A stretch of 64,000 nucleotides of DNA from Pagrus major (taxonomy: Eukaryota; Chordata; Actinopteri; Spariformes; Sparidae): NCBI RefSeq assembly GCF_040436345.1, contig NC_133221.1:31509589-31573588 (forward strand), in the 5' to 3' direction. Both the position numbers and the translations under genes were made by a program. Of this stretch, positions 15,005 to 26,847 are shown in pieces (position 1 is the stretch's first letter; every line of letters begins with the position of its first letter). The notes beneath the pieces are model-generated. The model was not told where the DNA came from. It did no database searches and saw only the letters and a list, made by a program, of their open reading frames with translations.

Positions 15005-15491
15005 CTTCCAACTGTATCTCTAGGAACATTCAGTGCCTTTGCTATCTTTTTGTCTCCTTTTCCTTGTTTGTGCAAGGTAATGATCTCTTCTCTGAACACT
15101 TTGGACAATTCTCTTGACTAAGCCATATTTCTAACATGCAATGAAACGTCACCGTCAACAGTCCAGGTATTTGAGGTGTTCTAGCTCAAGCACACCTGAT
15201 GCAACTAATGAAGCCCTTGATTGGTTGCATCAGGCGTGCTTGAGACCACACCTGATTTGCAAATGTGTGCTCTTATTAGGAATTCTGTTCAGGGGGTTGA
15301 ATATTTCTGAGACTACAGTAGTCATTGAAAGTAGGATTTAGTGTTGAATTTGGATAAAATCCTTGTAATATTAGTTTTATTTAACTATTTAATTTGTTCT
15401 TGTGTAATTTGTTTATTGCAAACACCTGAAAGATTTTAAATTTTGCCAATAAACCTAAAATGCAATGGGGGTTGAATAATTTTGATTGCAA

Positions 15492-15494
<3 letters not shown>

Positions 15495-15554
<60 letters not shown>
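15495..15554. repeat. (TA)n microsatellite at Tc1 terminus
   Basis: Thirty TA units directly abutting the Tc1 end. TA is the Tc1 target dinucleotide, so the tract may have been the landing site or may have grown from it. Confidence 0.95.
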
Positions 15555-15558
<4 letters not shown>

Positions 15559-15559
15559 C

Positions 15560-15606
15560 ATACATACAGCTGCAATCAAAATTATTCTGCAATCAAAATT
15601 ATTCAG
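15560..15606. mobile_element. Tc1 terminal direct-repeat fragments, opposite orientation
   Basis: Two tandem copies of tgcaatcaaaattattc, which is the reverse complement of the outer direct repeat at 15466-15494. They face the intact terminus across the TA tract, forming a large inverted structure. They are remnants of a second Tc1 copy or of an abortive excision. Confidence 0.75.
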
Positions 15607-15699
15607 TATATATATATATATATAAATATTCACAAAACACAAAATAAAAATTCACATATGTCACGGTATAAACAAACAGTGGGCCAAACTCTATAAAAC

Positions 15700-16710
15700 T
15701 ACATTGAAACTGTAGTGGGTTAGTGGGGAACATCTGTCGGAGATGGCCCCCCCGGTGGCCGCCCCTGTCCATGGAGCATTCAGACGCGATTAAAATCACT
15801 GGCGATAACAGCAGCGGCAGCAGCAGCAGCCTGTTCTGGATGCTGCGCTCATTCCCGAGACATGCCTCTCTGCTCCGGATCAAGCCGCGCGTCCATCTGC
15901 CCGTGACACCGTCGGAGCAGGCATCTCAATTAGGATATCTGCATCCACAGCGTTCTCCCCCATATCCGCCTGTATGTCAGACGCCTTGCCGTTGACGGAC
16001 TGCGGGACAGAATGAGGATTGGCCTCGGTGTCATCCCGCAGCCCGAACCCGTCTGCTCGGGGCTCTCTGGCCTCCGTACGCCCTTGGATTGTTTCGGCAT
16101 GCTACAGGATTTCATGAACAACAAACATGAGGTGTCGGCTTGACTGGAACAATGCGAAAGGAAGTGCGGCGGCGGTTCGACAGGGTTTCCGAAAACTACG
16201 AGCTTGAGATGCTCCACAGGGCGTCTGCTGGGGTCTGTCAGCTCCACGAAAAGATGAGGTTACACATGTTACTATAGGATACTACCGCCCGAGCGCTGTA
16301 ATATCAAGAGGAGATACGCGTTGACACCAGACGCACCGAAAAAGCCTTTCTGAACGGTGATGCTGCCGCCGGGACTGGGCTCTACTGGCGACCGGCACGA
16401 GCTTCAGTGGAAAACAGGGAGACATGACATGCACAAGAAAAAAGAAGAAACGCAGCTTTGGCTTCTTTAAACCCTTTGTTTTGTAAAGGGAGTCCGCAAC
16501 AGGCTTTGCCAAACACCTTTGACGAAGATTTGGACCAGTGACACAGTTGTCAGTACACCGCAGGTGCTGCTGTCTGTCTTATTTACCAGCTGTTTCCAGC
16601 TAGTATTTTTCCCTGGAAACAGCCAGGTGGATCGCTGTAGCCCGCATTTCATGTAGACTGGAACAAACGGCCTGCCTGTCATAGTGGGGAGGACAAGCAG
16701 CCCACAGCAG
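15700..16710 (+). promoter_or_regulatory. CpG-rich block with probable gpr173 5' non-coding exon
   Basis: From about 15720 to 16400 CpG dinucleotides are frequent (gcgcgtcc, ccgtcgg, ccgtacg), in strong contrast to the AT-rich neighbourhood. At 16701-16716 the sequence cccacagcag|gtaagc is an excellent splice donor on the plus strand. The next credible plus-strand acceptor in front of a gene is at 25477-25478, upstream of gpr173. I infer promoter and first exon here. Open frames exist on both strands in the block, but I recognise no protein in them. Confidence 0.5.
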
Positions 16711-19444
16711 GTAAGCAGCACAACATCACTACCATTTTGTATTGCCTACAGGTCCCTGGTGTGCTAAATGTCACGCTGCCTGCCTCTGCGTTCCTGCATG
16801 TCAGTTATTGAGTGTAATGAGCGCTCGCTGCCGTCTTTCTGGCTGCCTCATGTAGGCCCAGACTATGGCAGCTCACTGGGACTGGTGTTCTTTGTCTGTC
16901 TCAGGCTCCACGGGTGATCATCTGACGTGGGGTAGCAATATGCAGAGCACATCCTAATATTTGATGCATGCATCACAGCAGCATACGTTGGTCAGTGTGA
17001 CGCTGTGTTGTGTTGGTGATAAATAATAGAGGTTTTCTAGCAGCTGCAGGGCCTCTCTCAGCACTGGGACAACCAAGGGATTTAATATCGTTTGTTGTAA
17101 TGTGCCCCTTAGAGAACATAGCGCCACCTCCTGAAGGAATACAGGCTGTGTGGTGTGTGATTTTAATCCACCCAGACTCCTTCATGCTGCAGCAGCTGGT
17201 GGCTCTCCAGTCCTCATCAGACCTTTAGGCTCCATGTGAGGAGGCCTGATGCTGGGCCCCACCGTCAGACACCAGCTCTGTCTACATCTCATCCAGTGAG
17301 CTTTGTCGCCTCCTCCCACCGACATCAAGCCAGAGGTATTGGGCTGCTGTTGCTACCCAGTTCCTGACAATGACTCTGCCCTCCGCCGCCAACCAACTTC
17401 CAGCTTCGTAAAGCCCCTCCTTCAAGACACACAGCCTCCCTCACAGTTCCCCATAGCTCCCAGCCTGTGGAACTTCAAAAATGACCTGATAAAAACAGGT
17501 GATGAGAGTGTCATTGGGTTAGCATAATAAATTTGATCTTGATTTGTCAAACATCTTTACTGTTTTCCATACATCATTCAGCGTTTTGCACATATCCTTT
17601 AAAAGAGCACCAGGTGATTTCATCAAGTTTGCTTTTCTCAAATAAAATGTCCTCAAAAGGCTCACCCTCATCGTCTATAACAGCTGATATAACACTGTTC
17701 TCAGACTGTAATGACACATATCATCCTAATGATTAATTGAATGATTCATTCAGATGTTTGTCTTACCATGAAAAGGCAATACACCTCTTTATATTTGTAG
17801 GCAGAAACGTTTCAGCCTCTCCTGTCATTTAAAAGGTTTGGTTCACCTACATCCACGCTAACAGATGTGTTTGGGCCTGTCTCCACTTCATCTTTTTTCC
17901 TGCATGCCAGTGTCTTTTTTCAGTTGTTCGCAATGAGGAGAGATGCGTATGCAGCAGCATGCATCCGCCTGAAGAAAAAGTGTCTTTTTTTTCAAAGTGC
18001 TGAGCCTTTTGTTGTGCTGTTGCTCCAAGTACTTGAAAATTAAAATCTGAACTTTATAGAAAGGCGCTGGGGTCCTCACCGTGGCTTTATTTTTTAGGTA
18101 ACCGATCATATATTAGATTGGGCAGGACTTGTTCTGGCTGTGTCTGTCTATCCTGAGCTTTATCAGACAGACACTCTCATATCAGAGACAGAAAAATCAG
18201 ATGGTCTGTACACTTAATGTTGCTGGTGAGTGTTGTACTTTAATCACTCTACGCATTGTTAGCTGTGTGGTCATCCCTCTGTTACCATAGTGTTAGCTAA
18301 TGTCACTCAAAAGCAATATGCAGTTTTTTTCTCTCACTGCACAAGCCTTTAACCCAGCGCTCCCTCATGCACTGCCAGCACTTTTCTGCCAGAAAGAAAC
18401 ATTATGTGGACACGGGCTCTTTTTGCCCCTACACACCAAACCGACATCAAAGAACTAGCTGTGAGAAAGGCCGACTGTTGTGTCATGTCATGTTGCCTCT
18501 TTCGGGGCCAAAACGCTGCACTTGAACACACCGTAAAGACCACAACAGGCGATCAAGCTCGTACGTTCTACGCCTGCGTGAAAGGAAATACCTCTCTGCC
18601 AGCATTTTTTGACACCACTCTCACTAATACAGCCACTCCTAATAGAGAGTATGTATGATAACAAGTTGGACATGGCACTGGTGAAGAGGCAGGGGAGAAA
18701 AATAAGGAGAAACCGCACTAAATGGGTGAAATCAAGGATACTATAGCAACAGACATGGGGATTTCCCATTCTTTTTCTCTTTTTCTGCACTCATCCACTT
18801 ATCTGAACAGCCAATCTTAAGGCTGTACCGGTGCTCTTAGTTAAATACTAACATCAGCATGCTGACATCAGAATAATGACAATGTTAACATGTTGATGTT
18901 TTGCAGGTAGGCTAATATTTACTTTGGTCATCATGCTCACATTTACTAAATTACCCTAGACAATATGTAAGGTGCAATATTTTAGACCTGGCCACCTCCT
19001 GAATTCATACTGCACACAAACAAGAGGCAGCATATCACCAGAGTAACTGCTAACTGTAGCTGCTTTTAGGTAGTTGTCCCAGTTAGCCATGCAGCTAGTG
19101 GTCCAGACTGGGAGCTGGGAGTGGCATTACAAGAAAGTACGAGACGGCACTAACTAGTTAGCATGCTAACTTCAGTAGACATCTGCAACACAGTACATTG
19201 ATGTCTTTGACAAAACTCAAAGTTCTTCAATGTCTGTTGATGATTTTAGTGAATTGGTTTTGAATGTGAATGTTGTGTGAATTATGCAGAATGACAGAGG
19301 ACACTGGATTTGGAAAGCACATTGCTGTACAATACAAATTAAATTGCATTTACTTAAGTACTGGGGGTGGTTATCTCAGACACAGATTTTAAAACCTGGA
19401 CAAATACAGGTTAAAGTTATCTTGGGGAATAGATACTATTAGAG

Positions 19445-20248
19445 CAGGGGTCTCAAACTGCTGGTCCCTGGGTCCCCCTCCCCCTCCATTTGGCCTGCAA
19501 CCTGATGTAAAAGATGTAATACTGTATAATCAGGACCGCAAATTATTATTTTTTTTAGTAGTTTCAAACTCATTTGAACTACACATTCATATTCAATTGA
19601 AATTAAAAAGCAATTATATTGCTGTTGTTCATCAAAAATGTGTCTACAGAGCAAAACAGCGATCACTCTCAGCATTTGTCGTCAGCAGATCCATTTTAAA
19701 TATGTCAGGGAGTAGTTTTATACAGTCAGTGGGAGTATTGAACAGGAAGGAGCTGTTTGATGAAGAAGAGGCAGGTGACAGGCTGCACACCTCCAGCTTC
19801 TGTGAGAGGTAACAATTCAACTCCTCTTCCCTCATCAATGTTATCAGGTTCTTTATTATGACTAACTTTAAATCTGACATATTGCCAAACAGGCGCTTCT
19901 GCTTTTTGCTTTGACAACAAATCCTCCACCATCATCAGTCAGTCAGCTCTCCTAACTCTCAGTGCTGAGAGTTCAGTGTGACTCCTGTTGTGCTGCGGCT
20001 CTGCTGCTGGCCCCGCTGCTGCATGGAGTTTAATTTAGGAGTAGGGAAAACAAAATTTGCAACTGCTAAAAACAAATCATGTAAACATGTATACAAACTG
20101 CTGTTTGCATTTTTGTATGATTATGTTAATAATAGATATAAAAAAGCAAAAACAATCTTCTATCTTGTAGTACTTGAACACAGAAGTGGCCCTCCTAAGA
20201 TGACAACATCAGCAGTGGCCCCAAGCTCATTTGAGTTTGAGACCCCTG
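19445..20248. mobile_element. Non-autonomous hAT element with 7/8-matching target duplication
   Basis: Starts CAGGGGTCTCAAACT and ends with the inverse (AGTTTGAGACCCCTG). It is flanked by TATTAGAG (19437-19444) and CATTAGAG (20249-20256). It is 804 bp long. No transposase domain is readable, although open minus frames persist. The termini match the Charlie-type hAT consensus. It lies in the probable gpr173 intron 1. Confidence 0.85.
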
Positions 20249-20524
20249 CATTAGAGGGAAATCTAGAGGAAATGCTATTGGTTTCATACTAAGGTTTAAG
20301 AAAAATCTCTAAAACTGTTTTAGCATACTAAACAGCATGTTGGTTAGGAATTTTAGATGCAGCCAGTAGCTGAGTTTTGGCTAACGGAAGCAAAAATACT
20401 AAGATAACATCAACCAAGACAGTGAAATAGGCCAATTTTGTCCAACTAGCTAATTAATTACATGGAGATCTCGATGGAGAAGTTGATGCCTCGTCATTCA
20501 TGTAGGAGGGTTCAACTGTCCCTG

Positions 20525-20556
<32 letters not shown>
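20525..20556. repeat. (TA)n microsatellite
   Basis: Pure TA tract just outside the left end of the Tc1 remnant. Confidence 0.9.
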
Positions 20557-20567
20557 CACTTAATGAT

Positions 20568-21400
20568 CACAGTATAACACCAAGTCAGTTAAACCTCAGG
20601 GATATCAATCTGTCCATTTAGTGATTGTGAATCAGTTTCACCTGCTTTGGTGCAAATGAAAGTGACAACGGGTGCAATGGAGAGGCAAAAGCAACCCCCC
20701 AAAAGGGAATGGTTTTCATGTGGTGGCCACAGACAATTGCTCTCTCCTTATCCTTCCTGACTGGTTCTTCTCTAGTTCTGTGTTCTGCTAGTGTTCTTGT
20801 CACTTCTTGTGCAGCTCCCAGCACAGTCTCAAGAGCATGGAGGAAATACCAGGCGACCGTCTGTTACATGAAGAGAGCTGGACAGGCCCATAGAAGGGCA
20901 TCAACCCAGCAGCCAGACCGGTATCTGCTCCTTTGTGTGAGGAGGAACAGGAGGAGCACTGCCAGAGACCTACAAAATGACCTCCAGCAGGCTACTTATC
21001 CTGGTGCAGTGGGCCGTGGGTTCCTCCTGGTGCAGGACAATGCCGACCTCATGTGGCCACAGTGTGTAGGCAGTTCCTGGATGACGAAGGAATTGATGCC
21101 ATTGACTGGCCCACTCATTCCCCTGACCTAAATCCAATTGAGCATGTATGGGACATTATGTATCGGGCAACGCCAAGTACCACCGCAGACTGTCCAGGAG
21201 CTCACGGATGCCCTGATCCAGGTCTGGCAGGAAATTCCCCAGGACACCATCCAGCAACCCATCAGGAGCATGCCCAGACGTTGTCTGAGTGCATACAGGC
21301 ACACGGGCCATACACACTGAGTCACATTATGAGTTACCATGATAAAATTCAAACAAGTTGGATCAGCCTGTGATTTCAAATTTGTGAATCAATGAATAAA
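20568..21400 (+). mobile_element. Tc1-like transposon remnant
   Basis: The left end begins cagtataacaccaagtcag beside a TA tract. Plus frames encode broken Tc1 transposase: a helix-turn-helix-like part ([19 protein letters not shown]), then after an internal deletion [45 protein letters not shown] and QVPPQTVQELTDALIQVWQ, spread over three frames. The second D and the E motif remain; the first D region is deleted. The right terminal repeat is not recognisable. Confidence 0.82.
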
Positions 21401-22541
21401 TGGACATTCTAAACTTTAAAAGGAGGTGATATTTTAAGCTTGTAGTACTCCGATGGTTAGAAAATTCCTTGCTGCATAAACTGCACAAAAATGCTCCCGT
21501 CAACAGTTTTGAAGCCCCACTCCAGTGTGTTTTGGTATTATTTTGATCTTTCCTGACGATGTCTTATCATTTTTGATAAATAACTTAATTTTGTGCTTAA
21601 ACTTAAAAAAAAAAAAATTAAGCTGTCACTCAAATGGAATGGACTACAGTAAAATCTGGGACTTTTATGGCATCGGCCAAGCTTGGTTTCTGGTGTTATA
21701 ATAAAGGTTGCATCTGCTCTAGGCGAGCCAACGCCATATCCTATGCAAGTGGCCTACACTGTAGCATTTATGAGCATATAAACTGTACATGTGCGCTGGT
21801 ATATCTGCGTTGCCAGCTGACGTTGCCCTTGAAACACACTGACCCCCAGCTGTGTCTCTCGACTAGAGTGAGCAGACAGGTGTCTGCAGGGAAGGCCACA
21901 GCTCCATACAAACCCGGCTTGAACAACTTGGTATCAGCATGCGGCCTGTCCACTCTTTCTCGCCCAGAGACTCTCCAGCAGCTGAGAGAGGCTCTGGAGA
22001 AGTAGTATAATCCAAGAAGAGCAGCAGCTGTTTGCAGAGTTCAGTATATCTGCTGTGGAAACTACAGGTCACGGTCCCCGATTTTAGCACTGCCACTAAA
22101 CACCGGAGGAAAAGCCAGAAAATGGGATGCTTCCAAGCGGACCAGTCACATTCCTTGGGGTCTGCGTCGCTGCGACACACAGCTACATTTCTGGGGAGGT
22201 GCACGTCAGGCTATGCCATTCTTGACTCTATGAGTGACTCTATTACTTAAGGAATTGTTTCAGTCCATATATATATATGTACACATACACACTATGAATA
22301 GAGTATTGGAATAGTCTTTAAATTGGAAAAAAAATTGAACTGTTAATGCAACTATGGTTTTGTCTGAAAAATATATATTTTTCATTGTTTTGTTGTGCGT
22401 AACACTGTCTTTTCCACACAAGGTCAGTATTAGCCCGTACAGCTATATGCTACAGTACATACAAATACTGAATAATCAGATAATCATTGAATGGTTCCCT
22501 ATCACTATTGAATAGCATTTTTGCTTGAAATGCCCTTTCCT

Positions 22542-22579
22542 AACACACACATACACACACACACAGACACACACACACA
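22542..22579. repeat. Imperfect (CA)n microsatellite
   Basis: CA units interrupted by TA and GA; short. Confidence 0.85.
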
Positions 22580-23709
22580 GTAAAATTATAACCTCAGACC
22601 TCCTCTCAGCCTCTCTGTCCCACTATAACCAGTCCACTTAGTCTGTCTGTCCCAATATAACTAGTTTACTACTCTGTTATTCTGCACAGAACTCAAACAT
22701 TTAGAGTTGAATAAGTATCTGCATTCACAAATGTGACAAAATTGAAAAAACAAAACAAAAAAAACAGCAGAAGGACATCAAACACCTCACTGAAGGTAGA
22801 TGTTCCACAGCAATGTAACAAATGCACAAGTCACCACTGGAGGATCCACAGTGAGCATGGTTGCATTTAGCCAAACCCTGCACACAACTAATGGTCATGC
22901 AACATCTTGGGTAAACTATGCTGTGGTACAATAATACCTGACAGAATGACTAGCATTATTTTGAAATTAAAGAAAACTGCATATTCATGACCTATTGTTA
23001 TTATGATTACCATCCTGCTGATGTTTTCCCTGTCCTTTCCCAGTGATGTTAAGAATTGTGAAATTAACTCCCATCAATTCCACAGGAATCCATGGCCCAC
23101 AGGATTTCTAAAAAAAATGTCAGCCTTGTTATGCAGTAGTTCATTCACATGAGATGCAGCAAAAGCTGCAGCAACTATGATTTAAGTGCACCTGTGTGCC
23201 CAAATATGATTTCTATGCTCATATGTAACTCAGGTCTTTTTCTTTTTCACAACAGTTTGAACAGCTAACATCACATAAAATCTTATCTTTTCAGTCCTGA
23301 TTTGGGCCACATTCACACCTTTCTGTCTGCAGCATTGTGCTTTAACAATAATATACGCATTACTCATAAGCTATTAAGTCAACTAACGACTGCAATGTGC
23401 AACCATAAATCAAGCAAGCCAGGCTGATTTGAATACTGGTAAACACTTACCAATCACCATTGAATTAACTTGTTACTATAACAGACATTTTCAATGTCAG
23501 TAACAAAACCAACATTTCTCCGATTTCTGATATTTATCATTAATTTCATACCAGTAGCATCTTTTGGTGAAGGCATGGACACTCCTTTCTTCCCTGAGTC
23601 TGGCTTTCTTGGCTGAGATGCCAGTGTCCACGCATGCCCATGTTCGCACTTAAAGAAGTTGTTCACTGCAGGAAAGATGGCCCTTACATAAAACAACCAG
23701 AATGAATGC

Positions 23710-24215
23710 ACTATACCTGACTAGAAACCAAAACGAATGGCACAGAACAGGAGGGCCAACTCCTCAGGTCAAGACTCTGCTGCGCACTCACATCTGAAGG
23801 AGAAAAATCATTCCTTTGAGGACAACAATGTAAACTTCTTGGCCAGAGAAGACAGATGGTTTGAAAGAGGAGTAAAAGAATCCATTTATGTCAAAGTGGA
23901 ACAACTGTCTTTGAACAGAGGAGGTGGCCTAAGACATTACTTATCACCCACCTACAATGCAGTACTGAGTTCCCTCCCCAGACAGCTTAACAACCATTCA
24001 CACCTGGACTCACCTAGCCCTAGCAACCCACATGAAGGCCGGTTAAGTCAACGACCGACAAGTGGCCCTAACGACTCTGAAACTCAGAGCTCACACGTCC
24101 TTAACAACTCTGTAAGGACACTCCCACACAGAGTTTAAAAGCCTGCAACTCCCCTCCAGTAAGTTAGAACTGAAGAAGCCTCTTGGATGAGAGGTGAAAC
24201 GTCTTTAAGATCACT
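23710..24215 (+). mobile_element. Penelope-like element, 3' end fragment
   Basis: A 133-codon open frame (23737-24138) reads the C-terminal side of a GIY-YIG endonuclease domain typical of fish Penelope/Neptune-type elements: KRMAQNRRANSSGQDSAAHS, HLKEKNHSFEDNNVNFLARE, DRWFERGVKESIYVKVEQ, SLNRGGGLRHYLSPTYNAVL. It is followed by the stereotyped 3' sequence ctgaagaagcctcttggatg at about 24171. The reverse transcriptase part is absent. A stop lies just upstream of the first Met, so the open frame is a relic and not a gene. Confidence 0.75.
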
Positions 24216-25478
24216 TAGAATTATATGTAGTATATATGAGTAGTTTTTTGGTTTAGTCCAGATGCTGATTGCTCAAAATTTGTAGGTTATTCAGTTAATC
24301 CCATGACTGGCATAGTAGGGTTTCTGAACGCCTTCATGCTACACAAATTGTAGAACATATATACAGTTTTTTATGTACAATATACATAAATACATAGTGC
24401 AACTTTTAAATCTGCATCAGGGTGAATGTAAGCAGCAGCAACAAGATAGTGATGATAACATGGTCGGCATCTTTCTGTCAAAGGTGTGACATCTGGGAAA
24501 CACTATCCATCAACTTTGACTGTGTGTGAGTACCAAGCAACGATGTTAGTCCATCTCGTGTCATCCAGCTGTAGTCTTGCGCTTTGCTGGCTCAGAACAC
24601 AGTCTGCCTGTCAAGTGCAACAGCTTGATCGCAGCCTGAGTCCCATTTTGTCCATTTGGATTGGATTGGCTGGATTTGCATGGCTCTTATTTCGACTCTC
24701 ATCCTCTCTGGGGTGGTCTAAACACTCAGGTTGGATGGTCTAAAGATGCCGTGGGCCGCGATGGTCTCAAAATCCACTGTTTCTAATCCAGAGCACCTGC
24801 TTTCTTCTCCAGTGATGATGAGAATGCTGAATGCTGATGTTTCAGCAAATAAGCTGAAAAAATGACAAAAAATCAAAAATGTTGCATAAGTTGGAGGAGC
24901 TACCGGGCGCTACATCTTCATGCGCCACAGTTGCCATGGTTCATTCCCAGTTGAGCCTAGAAAAGCACCACTAGTGGTCAGGTAAAGAAGCAGTATTCTT
25001 TTTTATTTGATGACTTGATTGATAACGTAAAGTTGTGAATAAATAATGAACGTCCATGCATTTTTATCTCCATCAGATAAATGGCAAATGGCATTGTGAT
25101 AATACCAGGATTGCCACAGTAAAGCAAGAAAAATCTTGAGTCTGTTTACATAAACACCAACTGACAACATTTAGGGGCCTCAAGGGTTGTCCCATTTCAT
25201 AGGGGAAGATTTCTTTCCACCTCTGCCGCTTTTACACCAGAGGTAGTTGAACCAAACCAAACAGGTTAGGTGTGAAAGCACCCCTAGATACAAAAATGGT
25301 CTCAGAAGCATTTCTTTTGAAGAGCTAGATAGTCACTAAACAGTAACGTTACACAATAAAAGTCATGTGTTTCATTTTTTATCTGGTGCGGTACTACCTA
25401 GATGATTGAAAAGACTTTCCACAGACACATCTTACAGAGATCCATGCCAATTCCTAATTCTTTATCTTCTTTGTCCAG

Positions 25479-25683
25479 GATCAGGAGGTGAGACGACAGT
25501 ACACCAGCAAAGGGACCCTGCTCGAAATGGGGCGATGTGGATTGAGGTGTTCCTGTTCCTTCTGAACTGCGGAAAGAAAGCAACCACGAGGACGAAGGAA
25601 CGACCAGCAGACGGAGGAGGTGGTGGAGGAGTGGTGGCTTTGGTGTCTGAAGAACAGGTGGTATGGGTGGGGGGGCATTTGGG
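25479..25683 (+). promoter_or_regulatory. gpr173 5' UTR with overlapping upstream ORF
   Basis: The exon starts after the acceptor at 25477-25478. Two upstream ATGs are visible: 25527 (13 codons to a stop) and 25535, whose frame stays open to 25762 and so overlaps the receptor start in a different frame. Such an arrangement normally lowers translation of the main ORF. There is an additional in-frame Met at 25663. Confidence 0.5.
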
Positions 25684-26847
25684 ATGGCGAATGGAAACGA
25701 GAGCAGCGAAGGGCCTGCTGGGCCCATGGCAGCAGTGGTGGCTACCACAGGAGGTATGGTAGCAGAGAGTCCCTCCTCAGCTGTCTCTACCTATATCAAA
25801 CTGGTGCTGCTAGGGCTGATCATCTGCATCAGCCTGGTTGGCAACCTGGTGGTGTCTCTGCTTGTGCTGAGGGACCGGGCCCTGCACAAGGCACCCTACT
25901 ACTTCCTGCTGGACCTGTGCCTGGCAGACACTATTCGCTCAGCCATCTGCTTCCCCTTTGTGCTGGTGACTATAAAGAACGGCTCAGCCTGGACCTATAG
26001 CGTGCTGAGCTGCAAGGTGGTGGCCTTCATGGCAGTGCTCTTCTGTTTCCATGCAGCCTTCATGTTATTCTGCATCAGCGTTACACGCTACATGGCCATC
26101 GCACACCACCGCTTTTACTCAAAGCGCATGACATTCTGGACATGTGTGGCAGTGGTGTGCATGGTGTGGACATTGTCTGTGGCAATGGCTTTCCCACCTG
26201 TTTTTGATGTGGGCACCTACAAATTTATTCGTGAGGAGGACCAGTGCATCTTTGAGCATCGCTACTTCAAGGCTAATGATACACTAGGCTTTATGCTAAT
26301 GCTGGCTGTGCTCATTCTAGCCACACATGTTGTCTACATGAAGTTACTCCTCTTTGAGTACAAGCACCGCAAGATGAAGCCAGTTCAGATGGTGCCTGCC
26401 ATCAGTCAGAACTGGACCTTCCATGGGCCGGGGGCTACTGGCCAAGCAGCAGCCAACTGGATTGCGGGCTTTGGCAGGGGTCCAATGCCGCCCACTCTGC
26501 TGGGAATCCGGCAAAACTTGCACAACCAGAACCGGCGCCTGTTGGGCATGGAGGAGTTCAAAGCGGAGAAGCAGCTTGGCAGGATGTTCTATGTGATCAC
26601 CCTGCTGTTCCTGGTGCTCTGGTCTCCCTACATAGTGGCTTGCTATTGGAGAGTGTTTGTCAAGGCTTGCACAATACCACACCGGTACCTCTCCACTACT
26701 GTGTGGATGAGTTTTGCCCAAGCCGGGGTCAACCCTATTGTCTGTTTCTTCCTTAACAAAGACTTGAAGAAAGGGCTCCTTTCCCACCTACCAGCCTGCT
26801 GCAGGACTAAACCTCATCTGCCACGAGAGCCTTATTGTGTCATGTAA
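25684..26847 (+). CDS. gpr173: G-protein-coupled receptor 173 (SREB3)
   Basis: Orphan class A receptor of the SREB family (GPR27, GPR85, GPR173), a plasma-membrane protein expressed mainly in brain. A single coding exon gives 387 residues from the Met at 25684. A Met seven codons upstream (25663) is also in frame, but family members begin MAN, which fits the second. Visible: N-glycosylation site NES near the N-terminus, TM1 GNLVVSLLVL, TM2 LDLCLADTIRSAICFPFV, TRY in place of DRY (26083-26091), the long family-specific third loop with PVQMVPAISQNWTFHGPGAT and FGRGPMPPTLLGIRQN, TM6 LFLVLWSPYIVACYW, TM7 AGVNPIVCFF (NPxxY variant), and the conserved C-terminus REPYCVM. Loop and C-terminus match GPR173 rather than GPR27 or GPR85. 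The ORF is intact. Convergent with suv39h1. Confidence 0.96.
   Translation: MANGNESSEGPAGPMAAVVATTGGMVAESPSSAVSTYIKLVLLGLIICISLVGNLVVSLLVLRDRALHKAPYYFLLDLCLADTIRSAICFPFVLVTIKNGSAWTYSVLSCKVVAFMAVLFCFHAAFMLFCISVTRYMAIAHHRFYSKRMTFWTCVAVVCMVWTLSVAMAFPPVFDVGTYKFIREEDQCIFEHRYFKANDTLGFMLMLAVLILATHVVYMKLLLFEYKHRKMKPVQMVPAISQNWTFHGPGATGQAAANWIAGFGRGPMPPTLLGIRQNLHNQNRRLLGMEEFKAEKQLGRMFYVITLLFLVLWSPYIVACYWRVFVKACTIPHRYLSTTVWMSFAQAGVNPIVCFFLNKDLKKGLLSHLPACCRTKPHLPREPYCVM

Larger units (their letters stand above)
16711..25478 (+). other. Probable gpr173 intron 1 (8.8 kb)
   Basis: Bounded by the GTAAGC donor at 16711 and the polypyrimidine-type acceptor ttctttgtccag ending at 25478. The interior contains a hAT element, a Tc1 remnant and a Penelope-like fragment. 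The stretches 16730-19430, 21420-23700 and 24220-25470 show no gene, apart from short CA (22542-22579) and TA (22268-22278) runs. Confidence 0.5.

Noticed and set aside
15930..16247. 105-codon minus ORF in the CpG-rich block as a gene
   Set aside because: No recognisable domain. Competing frames on both strands are similarly open because of base composition. Left as a question, not called.
25398..25748. Antisense 116-codon ORF at the gpr173 5' end
   Set aside because: Low-complexity proline/serine-rich translation of the G-rich UTR. No family resemblance.
26344..26787. 147-codon antisense ORF under gpr173
   Set aside because: Shadow of the conserved receptor frame. No independent start context or domain.
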